DNA of 64,000 bases from Prionace glauca (taxonomy: Eukaryota > Chordata > Chondrichthyes > Carcharhiniformes > Carcharhinidae). The position numbers and the translations under genes were made by a program. The stretch covers positions 4,122,863 to 4,186,862 of the forward strand of contig CM075736.1 of the NCBI GenBank assembly GCA_037974335.1, written 5' to 3'. This document shows positions 10,488-20,819 of this stretch, one piece after another. The notes beneath the pieces were generated by a model. That model was not told the DNA's origin. It saw only the letters and a program-made list of their open reading frames with translations, and did not search any database. Each line of letters starts with the position of its first letter. Position 1 is the stretch's first letter.

Positions 10488-11180
10488 ACAGACACATTGA
10501 AACTCGAAGCAGGAGTAGGCCATTCGTCCCTACGAGCCTGCTCCACCATTCATTTTGATCATGGCCGATCATCGAATTCAATATCCTGATTCCCCTGCCA
10601 TTCCTCCCATATCCATTGAACCCTTTTGCCTCAAGAGCTATATCTAATTTCTTCTTGAAATCACACAATGTTTTGACTTCAACTACATTCTGTGATAGTG
10701 AATTCTATACACTCACCACCCTCTGGATGAAGAAATTTCTCTTCACCTCAGTTCTAAAAGGTTTACCCCTAATCCTCAGACTATGACACCTAGTTCTGGG
10801 GCTCTCCCACCATTGGGAACATTCTTTCTGAATCCACCCTGTGTAAACCTGTTAGAATTTCACTGGTTTCTATGAGACCCCCTCTCACTTTTCTTAACTC
10901 CAGTGAATTTAATCCTAACTGACTTAGTCTCTCCTCATATGACCGACTTGCCACCCTGAGAATCAGCCTGATAAACCTTCACTGTACTCCTCTATAGCAA
11001 GAACATTCTTCCTCAGGTAAGGACACCAAACAGCACACAATACTCCAGCTGTGGCCTCACCAATGCCCTATACAATTGCAGCAGAACATCCCTATCCCTA
11101 TACTCAAATCCTCTTGCTATGATGGCCAACATACCATTTGCCTTCTTTACTGCTTGCTGTACCTGCACACTTACTTTCCT
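10488..11180 (-). mobile_element. CR1-like LINE fragment in duplication copy B
   Basis: Counterpart of 8498-9195 with the same truncation point and order. The minus-strand frame at 10486-10668 is the homologue of the copy A frame KKLDIVFEAKGIKGYERKGG. Confidence 0.85.
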
Positions 11181-11282
11181 TGTTTGGAGCAGTTGAGAGA
11201 AAACATTAATTGTTTGAAAGAGGATTCTAAAGTGTATATTTTTGAGTGGAGTTTGGAATCATCATGTGGAAACTGGAGTGTA

Positions 11283-11602
11283 GAATCATAGAAACCTACA
11301 GTGCAGAAAGAGGCCCTTCAGTCCATCGAGTCTGCACTGAACACAATCCCACCATATTATACTCACTAATCCCTCTAACCTACGCATCCCTTGACACTAT
11401 GGGGCAATTTCTTAGCATGGCCAATCAACCTAACCCGCACATCTTTAGACTGTGGGAGGAAACCGGAGTACCCGGAGGAAACCCACGCAGACAGTAGGAG
11501 AATGTGCAAACACCACACAGACAGTGACCCGAGCCGAGAATCAAACCCAGGAGCTGTGAAGCAGCATTGCTAACCACGGTGCTACCGTGCCGCCCTGTAG
11601 GT
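11283..11602 (-). mobile_element. HE1-like SINE inserted in duplication copy B
   Basis: Nearly complete tRNA-derived SINE in reverse: tail GAATCATAGAAACCTACAGT on the left, body with CTATGGGGCAATTTCTTAGC, GACTGTGGGAGGAAACCGG and ACACAGACAGTGACC, and tRNA-like head (GCTAACCACGGTGCTACCGT) on the right. Flanked by a short AGTGTA direct repeat (11277-11282 and 11603-11608) present once at the empty site in copy A (9288-9293). Confidence 0.92.
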
Positions 11603-12251
11603 AGTGTAGGGAGAGAAGTAAATGTTATGCCTTTAAGGCAGGTTACCATCCAGTCATAATATCAACTGAGATTGTAAAATTCCAAAAATATGTAGCCCAA
11701 AGTGTTTCACAATATATAACTATATTTTAATCTATTTAATTCTTGACAAATAAGACAGTTAACTCTTTATTCAGCAAATACATTCCAGTTGTGCAACATT
11801 GCCACATGGTATAATATTTAATTTTCATTGAGGCCCTGGTTGATCTATTGCGTGCTTCCAGCATTTCCTGTTGCATGCAAGAATACATTTATGCAAGCAA
11901 TGATGTCACATCATTCCTGGTAAATTAACATTGCATACATATGTAAATCTATTTCCCCATATTCCTGCAATGGACTTCTCTTCCAGGTATTTTTTAAATT
12001 GTCTTTAGAAGATGAATATATAAACTACAATGTCACCATTAGCAGGCATTGCATCCAAATCCTAACCATTAACTGTGCCACATGTGTTCTCAGATTCCAA
12101 TGTGCTTTAGTCATCCAGCCTTCAGTTACAATAAATTATTTCTCTTTACCAACTTTTTTTATGATTTCAAACATTACAATCTACTACAACAATCGATGTG
12201 CCCAAAATTCCTTTTCTCTACTCAATGGAGATCAAACCCAGCTTCTCCAGT

Positions 12252-12613
12252 GTTTTTTTATTCCTTCATGGGACACGGTCATTGCTGGCTAGCCAGAATT
12301 TATTGCCCACCCCTAGTTGCCCTTGGCTAGCAGTTGAGAGGCAATCACATTGCTGTGGTTCTGAAGTCACATACAGGCCAGACTAGGTGAAAACAGCAGA
12401 TTTCCTTCCCTAAAGGACATTAGTGAACCAGATTTTTTTTTCTGACAATTGATAATGGTTTCATGGTTACCGGTAGATTCTTAATTCCAGATATTTTTTA
12501 TTGAATTCAAGTACCACCACCTGCCAAGATGGCATTGAAATCTGGGTCTTCAGAACATTAACTGATTTTTTTGGATTAATACTTTAGCTATACTACTAGG
12601 ACATCACCTCCCC
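12252..12613 (-). mobile_element. tRNA-derived SINE sharing its tail with LINE-B (copy B)
   Basis: Duplicate of 9940-10303; same ends and same parts. Confidence 0.8.
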
Positions 12614-12616
12614 TGT

Positions 12617-12841
12617 ATATCCACATAACTTCAATTCCTCATCCCTGGAACTATTCTAATAAATCTCTTCTGCACCCTCTCCAAAATGAATTACATATTA
12701 CAATTCATACTTGCTGGTTTAGACACTTGTACTTTCCAACCTATCTTTGTGCCATCAGCAAAGATACCAACCATAGCTTCAGTCTCTTCCTCCAAGTTAT
12801 TTTAATATGACTTAAAAGGACTCAAGCACTGATCCCTGTGG
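12617..12841 (-). mobile_element. CR1-like LINE fragment
   Basis: CCTGGAACTATTCTAATAAA and CTTCTGCACCCTCTCC match, in reverse, the CR1 segment before the C-terminus, and TGTGCCATCAGCAAAGATAC matches the catalytic-motif region. The order implies internal deletion. Confidence 0.6.
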
Positions 12842-13143
12842 TGTAGGTACACCCATGTGCTGTTAGGGAGGGAATTCCAGGATTCTGACCCCATGACAGT
12901 CAAGGAAGAACAGTATATTTCTAAGTCAGGATAGTAAGTAGCTTGTGTTGGGGAGGAGGAAGTATGTGGCGAGGGGAGGGGTGGGTGGGTGGTTTCACAT
13001 TCCCGTGGTGGTGTTACCATTTACCTGCTGTCCTTGTCATTCTAGATGGATGTGTCATGGGTTTGGAAGGTGCTGCCTGAGGAGACTTGGTATGTCCTGC
13101 AGTGCTCCTTGTACATTGCTGCCACTATTTGTCAGTGGTGGAG
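12842..13143 (-). mobile_element. LINE-B 3' region
   Basis: On the minus strand YYPDLEIYCSSLTVMGSESW and NSLPNSTWVYLHH (12802-13020) are the C-terminal coding sequence of LINE-B. The piece is cut by the SINE that starts at 13144. Confidence 0.75.
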
Positions 13144-13440
13144 GGGCGGCACAGTTGTTAGCACTGCTGCCAGGGGCCTGGGTTCAATTATAGTCTTGGG
13201 TGACAGTCTGTGTGGAGTTTGCACATTTGCCTCAAGCCTGCATGGGCTTTCTCCAGGCGCTCAGGTTTCCTCCCACAGTCCAAAGACGTGCAGGTTAGGT
13301 TGATTGGCCATGCTAAATTGTCCCTTAGGGTTTCAAGGTACATAAATTAGGGGAATTAGCAGGTGAATATGTGGGATTACAGAGATAAGAGCTGCGTAAA
13401 ATGCTTTGTCAAAGTCGGTCAAAGAAGGCTGAAGGGCCTT
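13144..13440 (+). mobile_element. HE1-like SINE
   Basis: Starts GGGCGGCACAGTTGTTAGCA (tRNA-like A-box region), B-box-like GGGTTCAATTATAG near 13179, then GACAGTCTGTGTGGAGTTTG, CTCCCACAGTCCAAAGACGT and GATTGGCCATGCTAAATTGT, ending around GGGCCTTCTGCATTTTG. Confidence 0.9.
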
Positions 13441-13471
13441 CTGCATTTTGTTTTCATTTTATCACAGTACT

Positions 13472-13795
13472 TATTTGATTTGATTTATTATTGTCACATG
13501 TATTAGCATACAGTGAAAAGTATTGTTTCTTGCACGTTATGCAGATAGAGCATACCGTTCATAGAGAAGGAAACGAGAGAGTCTGACGGCAGCAGGGAAG
13601 AAGCTATTCTTGAGTCGGTTGGTACGTGACCTCAGGCTTTTGTATCTTTTCCTGATGGAAGAAGATGGAAGAGAGAATACCTGGGATGCGTGGGGTCCTT
13701 AATTTGCTGGCTGCTTTGCGAAGGAGAGGGAAATGTAGACAGTGTCAATGGATAAGGAATGGTCTGACTGTAGTATGGTAGAGTTTGATCAGAAC
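13472..13795 (+). repeat. Dispersed repeat R1
   Basis: GATTTGATTTATTATTGTCA, CATACAGTGAAAAGTATTG, CTTGAGTCGGTTGGTACGTG and GCGTGGGGTCCTTAATTTGC. The first part recurs at 23609-23661 and the second at 54590-54880 in the same order, so this is one dispersed family. Class unknown; no coding sequence seen. Confidence 0.75.
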
Positions 13796-14739
13796 ATGCT
13801 CTGACTTATTTGGTTATATAGTTCCATATTTTATTCTATTTCTTGAAGCAGTCTGCACGGTCAGAGCTATCTTCTTTCATATTAGATGATCAAATCTGCC
13901 TGTTCAGGCAAAAGTAAAAGATCTGATGTCACTGGTTCAAAGCAGAGCTGGGGAGTTCTCCTCAGTGTTTTGACTAAAATTCATACTTCAGCCATCATAC
14001 TGTCCATTATCTGCTCATTTACAGCATTGCTGTGCAAAATTTAGTTTCCATATTTCCTACATTAAAACACCCTGCTTCTAAAGTAATTGATTGACCGTAG
14101 AAGCTTTAGGCCACGCTGAGATCACGATAGACACTATATCAAGCTTTTTATTTTTTTACCATCCAAAATCTTCAAGATTCATGTTTCAAATATTTACTAG
14201 CTAACCTTTGATTATTCCAATGTTTTAGGATCACTGCTCTGATTTGTTATGAATATTACATTTATGATTTTTTAGGACTTGAATTGTCCAAAGTTAGTTA
14301 CCTCCATGTTGTTATCCTGTAATAACACTGTTCCACCTGTGGTCTGCGCTGTTGCACTTCTAACTAAAGCACAGTGCTGCTTGGAAGAACAGTTGGACGT
14401 TCTGACTGGTGGATAACAAGTTATACTGAAACTCTGAATGGTGAGGTTAACTTGATTTGGAAATATAGAGGTTAGAATGCCATTCCAAACATGAAGTTTA
14501 TTAAACTCAATAGTTGAAATGAGAGTAGCTGAACATTTTCAGTAAATTAAGTTATATAAATATAAATTTAAATTAATATATTTTGAATTTGATATAAGTT
14601 ATTGAACTGAAGTTTGGAGTACAATTACAAAAAGTGCAATAACCACACAAAATGATTTTATACACATGTCTGGGGAGAATGAAAGTTAATGTTTCAGTTG
14701 CGCACCTTTCTTTAAACTGGGAGGTATTACATTTAATTA
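13796..14739. other. No recognised feature
   Basis: AT-rich sequence with no open frame of note and no repeat I can assign. Confidence 0.4.
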
Positions 14740-15124
14740 ACAACAATAACTTATATTTATGTAGCAACTTTAATGTAATGAAACTGAGATTTGCAATACT
14801 TCACAGAAGCATCGTAAAACACTATAGGATACCATGCTGCACAACGAGATATTAGGTCAAATTACCAAAAGTCTGGTGATAGGGGTAATTCTTAAGGAGT
14901 GTCTTAAAGGAAAAAATTGAGATAGAGAGTTATGCCCTTGGGGCATAAACAACTGAAGGTTGTAGCAATTAATATATGGAATTCACAAGAGGACAGAATT
15001 AGAGGAGTACAACTATCTCAGAGGATTGTGAGGCTGGTGGAGATTCAAGAAATAGGGAGACCATGGAGAGATTTGAAAAAAAAGATGAGAATTTTAAATC
15101 AGTCACACAAAAAAGGAGGGAAAT
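14740..15124 (-). mobile_element. L2-like LINE 3' end
   Basis: AACAATAACTTATATTTATG, ACTTCACAGAAGCATCG, TAAGGAGTGTCTTAAAGG, CTCAGAGGATTGTGAGGCTG and CCATGGAGAGATTTGAAAA is, in reverse, the 3' UTR and C-terminal coding end of an L2-type LINE (family order recalled). Related copy at 27608-27895. Confidence 0.65.
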
Positions 15125-15750
15125 AAATCACTTAGGCCTTTGTATTTGTATATAATCTATGTACTTAATTGGTAAATGAGAAATGGTTAAATGGCAAAGT
15201 GGCATTGACATAAGATAAAAGCAATCAAAGAGAAAGTAGAAATAAAAAATACAAAAAAAAGCACAGCAGTGAAGATTCCAATAGCTCATTTATCGGGGAG
15301 AAGAAAGAAAATAGGTCAAAACCAAGAATCCTGACCACACAACCTGCATGGTGTTCTGATATAGAAATCCTGTATTATCACTTGTCTTTTCCCACTTATC
15401 CCCAAAACTCCACTGAGAATCCCACATTGAGCAGAACCTGACAAAGAAAAAAATTAACATTATGATGAGATCAAAGTTATTACTTCTAATTTATGTCAAA
15501 GAGCTGAAAAATGCTTGGCCTAAAGGATAAGATAAAATGTGATTCATTTGCCTTGAACTGTGCCTCATTCAATCATCAAGAAATGTCAAAAAGCAGAAAG
15601 AACAGCATGGAAGTGGAATGGGACCAAGTACAATTGTTAAGCTTGTTTCACACTTGCAGGCAGAATCAGCAACTGATCAAAGTGGCCACTGAACATGTAA
15701 TATTGAAGAAAATAGATTCAAAACACATTCAAGATATATAACAGATAATT
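15125..15750. other. No recognised feature
   Basis: AT-rich; open frame 15511-15741 has no recognisable motif. At 15752-15796 a piece of repeat R4 (CTCAGCAGGTCAGGCTG, GTGGAGAGAGAAAC) precedes the tRNA-like relic. Confidence 0.4.
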
Positions 15751-15798
15751 GTGAAAATACTCAGCAGGTCAGGCTGTACCTGTGGAGAGAGAAACTGT

Positions 15799-15870
15799 TC
15801 CTTGTTAGTACAGTAGTTAGTATCGTGGCTTGTCACACATGATATGAGTTTCAAACCTACCATGGGTAGA
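15799..15870 (+). pseudogene. tRNA-Asp(GUC)-like relic
   Basis: TCCTTGTTAGTACAGTAGTT then AGTATC and GGCTTGTCACAC follow vertebrate tRNA-Asp almost base for base in the acceptor and D-arm half, with the GTC anticodon in a 7-base loop (TTGTCAC). The 3' half (GATATGAGTTTCAAACC) is strongly changed and neither the anticodon stem nor the T stem pairs well. A dead tRNA copy or the head of a tRNA-Asp-derived SINE; not a working gene. Confidence 0.55.
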
Positions 15871-15889
15871 AGTTGATGTATAAATATGA

Positions 15890-16700
15890 CCCTGGCAAAA
15901 TGTGCCTTTTAGTCAGCTTAACATCAGTGCTAGGAAAAGTGATGCAAATCTTGCTAAAAGAAAGAACACAAGAGCATCTAGAAATGAGAAATACAATAAT
16001 GAATAGCCAATGATGTCAAAAGGAAAATCCTGCTTGACCAACCTCATTAAATTTCTTTGAGAAGGTAACAGATGAGAAGTAGACGATGGCAATACAGTAA
16101 ATAGAAATTTACTAAAGAAATAAGCCAGAGAAAGTGGAGTCAGAAAACAAGTGGCATAATTGACTACTACCTAGTTTCCAGACAGAAAACAGAGTGGGAA
16201 TAAAGGATGGTTATTCAGAGTGGTAGAAGGTGGGAAGTGGTTTGCTACAAGTATCGGTGCTGGCACGACTGATGTTCATAATTTGCAATAATTATTTTAG
16301 ACTTTGAAATTAAAAATACAATGACGAATGACATCAAATTATTGGGAAGAGGAAGGGAATAATCAATACTGAGGGGTTTTATGACAAGTCACAAGAGGAC
16401 ACTGGTAAATAATTAACAAATCAAGTTCAATACAGATCATTATGTTTTGGTAGGAATGTCAAGAAGATCATTTTACTTGCAAGGTGCAAGTTTTAGTGGA
16501 TGAGACTGCAGGGAGAAAGGAATTTCAAAATGCATATGCATCATACTCTAGGTTAACAAGGTCAAAAAAATAAACTAAGTACTCAATTTTATTTCGAGAG
16601 AGATGGAGCTGAAAGTATGGCATTCAGGCTAAACTTGTATTGAATGTCACATATCATCACTATAGAAATGCAATGGCAATTGTTAAAACCCAGGCCAAAA
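15890..16700 (+). mobile_element. Old CR1-like LINE, heavily degraded
   Basis: TCAGCTTAACATCAGTGCTAGG corresponds to the SLTSVxGK stretch, AAATCCTGCTTGACCAACCT to KSCLTNL, ATGACATCAAATTATTGGG to the region after the catalytic site and GTTAACAAGGTCAAAAAAAT to the VRKAN region. Stops are dense; one of the oldest LINE copies here. Confidence 0.6.
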
Positions 16701-16799
16701 ACTCCACGAGGTTTTGTGAAGGTAGCCTAAATCCTAAGTTTTACATTTGATTTTAGTATGGTTGAGCATAAGCTGTTTCACTTTCGGTATGACTTAAGT

Positions 16800-17390
16800 G
16801 ACCCACTAGGGAGCTTTTATCAAACAAAATTTATTTAAGACCACAGTTAAAATATAAAAGTACGAGAATTAAAAATGACACTGTATAAACCTTAACAGCT
16901 GGTTATCTCTGTTGTTCTAAATTAAACACCGTTGCACAGACATACACACTTTTCAAGATTTGACACAGAAACAGGTATGCTCACATGATGCTGGATTTCC
17001 AGCTTTTTTACACCTGCTGTGAAGTGGGCTTTTGAATGTTGGATTAAATCTCTGAGGCTTCCCAGTCCTGGAACTTTCAGCAAGTCTTTGGAGAGAAAGA
17101 GAGAGAGAGAGACACTGCCTTCTTCCATCAGCTTCCAGCAGCAACTGAAAACCAAAAATTAAAAACTGGACTTTCTGTGGAAAAAGTATCCCCAGGCAAA
17201 TCATGTGATCTGTCAATCATCCCCAAATCAAGTTCCACTCAGCAACCCCCAAATCACCATTAAAACACAGAACACTGCATTAGTCCAGATTAAAATCAGC
17301 ATGATACTGCCTCAACAGCAATGCTGGACACCGTTATAGACATCATGGCACCAATAAAATGCTACAAAGGAACATCTTTAAAATACATTT
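16800..17390. repeat. Dispersed repeat R2 (uninterrupted copy)
   Basis: Shares with 27900-28830 the order CTTAACAGC-GTTAT, TTGTTC, GATTTCCAGC, TCAATCATCC-AAATCAAG, CCACTCAG, GCATTA-TCCAG. No coding sequence; a purine run AGAGAGAAAGAGAGAGAGAG lies near 17091. Class not determined. Confidence 0.5.
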
Positions 17391-17804
17391 TTAAAGATAC
17401 ACAAAAGAGATTATCACACAAGATAGGGTGTAGGGAAGATGTATACACATGATACATGAAATGCATGAATATAGATATCAGGAATGGATTGACAGGCTAT
17501 GCCTTTTGTTCTTGAAAAGAGGGAGATCTAATAAAAGTCTCTAAAATTCAGAAAGACTTTGATAGAATGGATTTTGAGAGAATGAGGACAATTTTCCAGC
17601 CTTGCCATGCCTGGCATAGATTGTGCCAATCTCGGAAAGTAGAGTGCTGGCCTAAAAATCAGAATTGCACCCAGCACCAAACAGTTTGCAATCATCCTGG
17701 TCCCTTTTTAATGGCGAAATGATGCAAGGCTTATTAGCATATTTAAAGTAGCATTAAAATATGCATAGCCTATTCAATGATGTGTAGATGCCACATTGGA
17801 CTGG
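17391..17804. other. Mostly unassigned; possible CR1 scrap
   Basis: CAGAAAGACTTTGATAGAATGG and the preceding GGGAGATCTAATAAAAGTCT (17520-17575) resemble the CR1 C-terminal segment that encodes DLIETYKxxxxxDR. The rest is unassigned. Confidence 0.35.
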
Positions 17805-17807
17805 GGT

Positions 17808-18315
17808 AAACACAGTAAGAAGTCTCACAACACCAGATTAAAGTCCAATCAGTTTATTTGATAGTAAACCCACAAGCTTTCGGAAACACTGTTCCTTTGT
17901 CAGGTGTGTGGAAGGTTCTGATCAGAAAAGGGCATATAAAGTCACACACAGTTTACAGAATATTGATTAGAATGTGAGTCTTTACAGCTAACCTGCTATT
18001 CAATTCTTAAAGATGCAGACAATGTGAGTGGAGATAGCATTAGACACAGGTTAAAGAGATGTGTATTGTCTCCAGACAGGACAGTAAGTGAGATTTTACA
18101 AGTTCAGGCAAGTCACGGGGGTTACAGATAGTGCGACATGAACCCAAGATCCCGGTTGAGGCCATCCTCATGTGTGCGGAACTTGGCTATCAGTCTCTGC
18201 TCAGCGACTCTGCGCTGTCATGTGTCGTGAAGACCGCCTTGGAAAATGCTTACCTGAAGATCAGAGGCTGATCTTGGCAAACACTTCAGCGGTCACAGGC
18301 ATTCGGCCTCTCTCC
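17808..18315 (+). repeat. Dispersed repeat R3
   Basis: GTAAGAAGTCTCACAACACC, CTTTGTCAGGTGTGTGGAAG, ATTAGACACAGGTTAAAGAG and GACATGAACCCAAGATCCCG. The middle part recurs at 60037-60180. Its right end (18263-18315) turns back on itself: GATCTTGGCAAACACTTCAG onward looks like the inverted complement of what follows in other copies of this family (recalled). Confidence 0.65.
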
Positions 18316-18700
18316 CCCTTCCCTTCCCCCCTCTCCCTCTTCCCTTCCCCCTCCCTGTTCCCTTCTCCTTCCCCCTCTCCCCTGGAGTTTCTGTGCAAAA
18401 ATCTGGCATTGGGAAGGGGAGGGGGCAGTGTCGAGGGGAGTGGGGAGGAGTGAGGGAAAGGGATGGGGAAGGGGTGAGGGAAGGGGGAGGGGTGAGAGAT
18501 GGGGGAGGGATGAGGTGGAGGGGAGGGGGAAAGAGGGTGGGGGGAGGGAGGATGAGGGGGGACGGGGAGGGGGAGTGGGCGGAGAAGGCGGGAGCAGGGA
18601 GAGATGGGCAGGTGGTGTGGGGGGGAGGGGGAAGGAGGGAAGGGAGGGGGAAAGGGGAGGGGAGAACGGGGGCAGAGGCTCTGGGGTATGCGGTATAATT
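18308..18700. repeat. Pyrimidine tract followed by long purine (G-rich) tract
   Basis: 18308-18383 is almost pure C/T on the plus strand; after a short mixed spacer, 18411-18680 is almost pure G/A with many runs of three to six G. Such opposed tracts can fold on themselves and the G-runs can form quadruplexes. The Gly/Glu/Arg-rich frames at 18393-18775 come from this composition. Confidence 0.85.
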
Positions 18701-18896
18701 TACATCGCTACAATACCAACTCCTAAAAGTGGTCCCTTTGATATCAAATTTCTCATTGGTGTAAATATAGATTAAAGATTTTTTACTTCCTTTACTCCTC
18801 AGACTTCAAGCGTTCCTATCTAAAAGGAGTAATCCTTTCTCCTTAAATTTGCTCAATATGCTCAATTTGCTCAATTTCGGGAAATGCAAACAATCT

Positions 18897-18985
18897 CTCC
18901 ACAGATGCTGTCAGACCTGCTGAGTCTTCCAGCATTTTCTATTTTTGTTTCGGATTCCAGCATTGCAGTATTTTGCTTTTAATTA
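18897..18985 (-). repeat. Dispersed repeat R4, tail
   Basis: CTCTCCACAGATGCTGTCAG, CTGCTGAGTCTTCCAGCATT and TTCCAGCATTGCAGTATTTTG. The same family recurs at 61595-61680 and, degraded, at 48640-48840. Confidence 0.65.
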
Positions 18986-18989
18986 AGTT

Positions 18990-19234
18990 GTGCTTCTGCG
19001 TTCTCTCGGACGAGAGTTAGTAAATTTTAAAAGTTACAAAATCTGATTTCAAACTTCAAATATGTTCCCGATACACGGAACGCCAGCCTGCATCTGATAA
19101 TAGTGGTAATTACCAGTGATGTGAGCAGTCCAATCAGCATTGAGGTTGTAGTAAATAAGTGAACTGATCTGCTCTGTGCACCAGGAAGAGTGGATCAGTC
19201 AGCGAGTGGAACAGGGACTGGTGCGGTTCTCAGA
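18990..19234 (+). promoter_or_regulatory. Putative promoter and 5' UTR of the CEACAM-like gene
   Basis: This is the non-repeat stretch directly before the leader exon. It contains a CCAAT box in forward orientation (CCAATCAG, 19130-19137) and a weak TATA-like TAAATAAG (19152-19159), which would place transcription start about 30 bases further on. The start codon context is strong (A at -3, G at +4). Inferred from position and motifs only. Confidence 0.4.
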
Positions 19235-19280
19235 ATGGAGACACTGACTGCCCTCGCTGTTTGTTTATTGATATCTGTGG
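19235..19280 (+). CDS. Exon 1: signal peptide start of CEACAM-like protein
   Basis: Encodes METLTALAVCLLISV plus the first base of the next codon. The ATG has a strong Kozak context and no other ATG lies close upstream in this frame. The hydrophobic run (residues 4-15) followed by Ala-Glu-Pro from exon 2 makes a short signal peptide with likely cleavage after the alanine split across the junction. Donor site G|GTGAGG at 19281. A 146-base intron separates it from exon 2. CEACAM genes have the same split: leader in exon 1, N domain in exon 2. Confidence 0.8.
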
Positions 19281-19426
19281 GTGAGGATCACTTTCTCACA
19301 TCATTTATTTCAGTAACTGGGGAAACTACACAGTAAGGAAATCTGGAGATGTTATTATTATCACTTAGAAAAGTCTGTGTTGTGTTGAGTTTGACCGCTT
19401 CTCTCAATGTGATTTTCTTTCCCCAG

Positions 19427-19744
19427 CGGAGCCCCAGAGTTTCACCATCCAGGTAGAAAACAGGCAGATTAATGTGACCGAAGGAGAAAGCGCTTTTTTC
19501 TCAGTGAAGCCGTCAGCTGCAGTGCAGAGTGGGAACTGGGAATTCAAGGATGCAACTATCGCTCGGTGGCTCTTCACAACTTTTATTCAAAGTAATGATT
19601 ACAGAAATCGGACTGAATTCTTCATTTCTAACGGATCGCTCCTGCTGAAGTCAGTGACAGTTTCGGACAGAGGGGATTACACTGTTAAAATGCTGCCAGA
19701 AACCGGCAGTGAAGCAACAGCAACCATCACTCTGAATGTCCTTG
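19427..19744 (+). CDS. Exon 2: N-type (V-like) Ig domain without cysteines
   Basis: Acceptor TTTCTTTCCCCAG ends at 19426; donor G|GTAAGT at 19745. The exon encodes about 105 residues starting EPQSFTIQVENRQINVTEG. V-set features: tryptophan in GNWEF, NGSLLLKSVTVSDRGDYTV near the end (the D-x-G-x-Y motif) and a G-strand ITLNVLG. There is no cysteine at all, so the canonical B-F disulphide is absent; this is the signature of CEACAM N domains, which mediate binding. Sequons NVT, NRT and NGS are present. HEPACAM N domains also resemble it (RDRxxxFENGSLLL). Phase 1 at both ends. Confidence 0.85.
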
Positions 19745-20815
19745 GTAAGTGACATTACTGTCAATATATTCATGTGATTATTTAACAAATAGAAGTCTAA
19801 CTTTTACCATATTGCCGTATAAAAGTTTGAAATACAGTCTAACTTCTTGAATTTTCCCCGATATGGGAAATAAGGTAATACAAATAATTTCTAGGTCGGA
19901 ATGGTATTCCCGCTGATAGTTTTAGGCTTTTAAAATTGCCTCCCTACATGAAACCACGCAAGAGAATCGAACTACCTGATCGGAAAGTCTTGGTAGCTCT
20001 GCTAACTGCGGTGAAAAATTCCTGGTTCACGGCGGGGTACATTGAATTTGTGTTGAGTAAACCCGCGGTTAGGGCCCACCTGATCACATCGCCAAGTGCA
20101 CTGATTTCAGGCACTTTTCCCCCTCAGTTCTCCCATTCCATTAATTCTGGTCAGGCTGAATTTTCGTTAGAATTGCAACATTAGAAAAATAACTCATGAA
20201 TAACCGATTGTTGAATAAACATAATAATGTTCGCCTGGCCTGAAATTTGAGAGTAATTTATCTCGGCAAAATTGAAGTGTCCAGATTATTCTCGGTACTA
20301 TCAGCTATTGTGCTCCGAGTGGAAACGCCCCACTTTATTTTTTCTAACGAATGTTGAGATATTAATGTCCCTTGTCATTTTCTGTCTTGCAATTTCAGCT
20401 ACCTAAACTTAAATTACTGTTTCTCGTCAGGTTGGTACTACATAAAGGAAACTTGGTTAATGTTTCTGTCAAATTTCCAATTTATATCTTTTCTGTCCGC
20501 AAATCAACTTAATTAGCTTTTGTCAGAGGTGTTAACATAAAAACATAAAATCGACAGGTGCACGAGGTTCTGCTGCAGATAATTCTGAAAATAAATTAAA
20601 GCAGTGTGAAAGAACAATGGTTGTGACAATCTGTCTTGTTTCAGATGAAATAAACCTCAACATGATGAATATTAAAATGATTAATAGCTCGATTATGTTA
20701 ATTTGAAAATGGTTTCTGTTACTGTTTGCTGATGCAACGTTAGTTTATGCTAGGGACAGAATATTCCTGCTAGGTGGTTGATGAACTTAAGAAGGGGTCG
20801 ACCCTCAACTGGAAT
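19745..20815. other. Intron 2, proximal part, no recognised repeat
   Basis: No exon-like frame with splice sites and no assignable repeat. The open frame 19936-20184 has no acceptor/donor pair and no Ig motif. Confidence 0.45.
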
Positions 20816-20819
20816 AGTT

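Larger units (their letters stand above)
10304..12613 (+). repeat. Tandem duplication, copy B (about 2.3 kb)
   Basis: Second copy of 8311-10303. It is longer by about 320 bases because of the SINE at 11283-11602, which has no counterpart in copy A. The right end falls at the end of the tRNA-type SINE, as in copy A. Confidence 0.95.

Noticed and set aside
15799-15870. Functional tRNA-Asp gene
   Set aside because: The anticodon and T stems do not pair and the 3' half is decayed.
18393-18775. Long Gly/Glu/Arg-rich open frames
   Set aside because: Translation of the polypurine tract in several frames; no gene.
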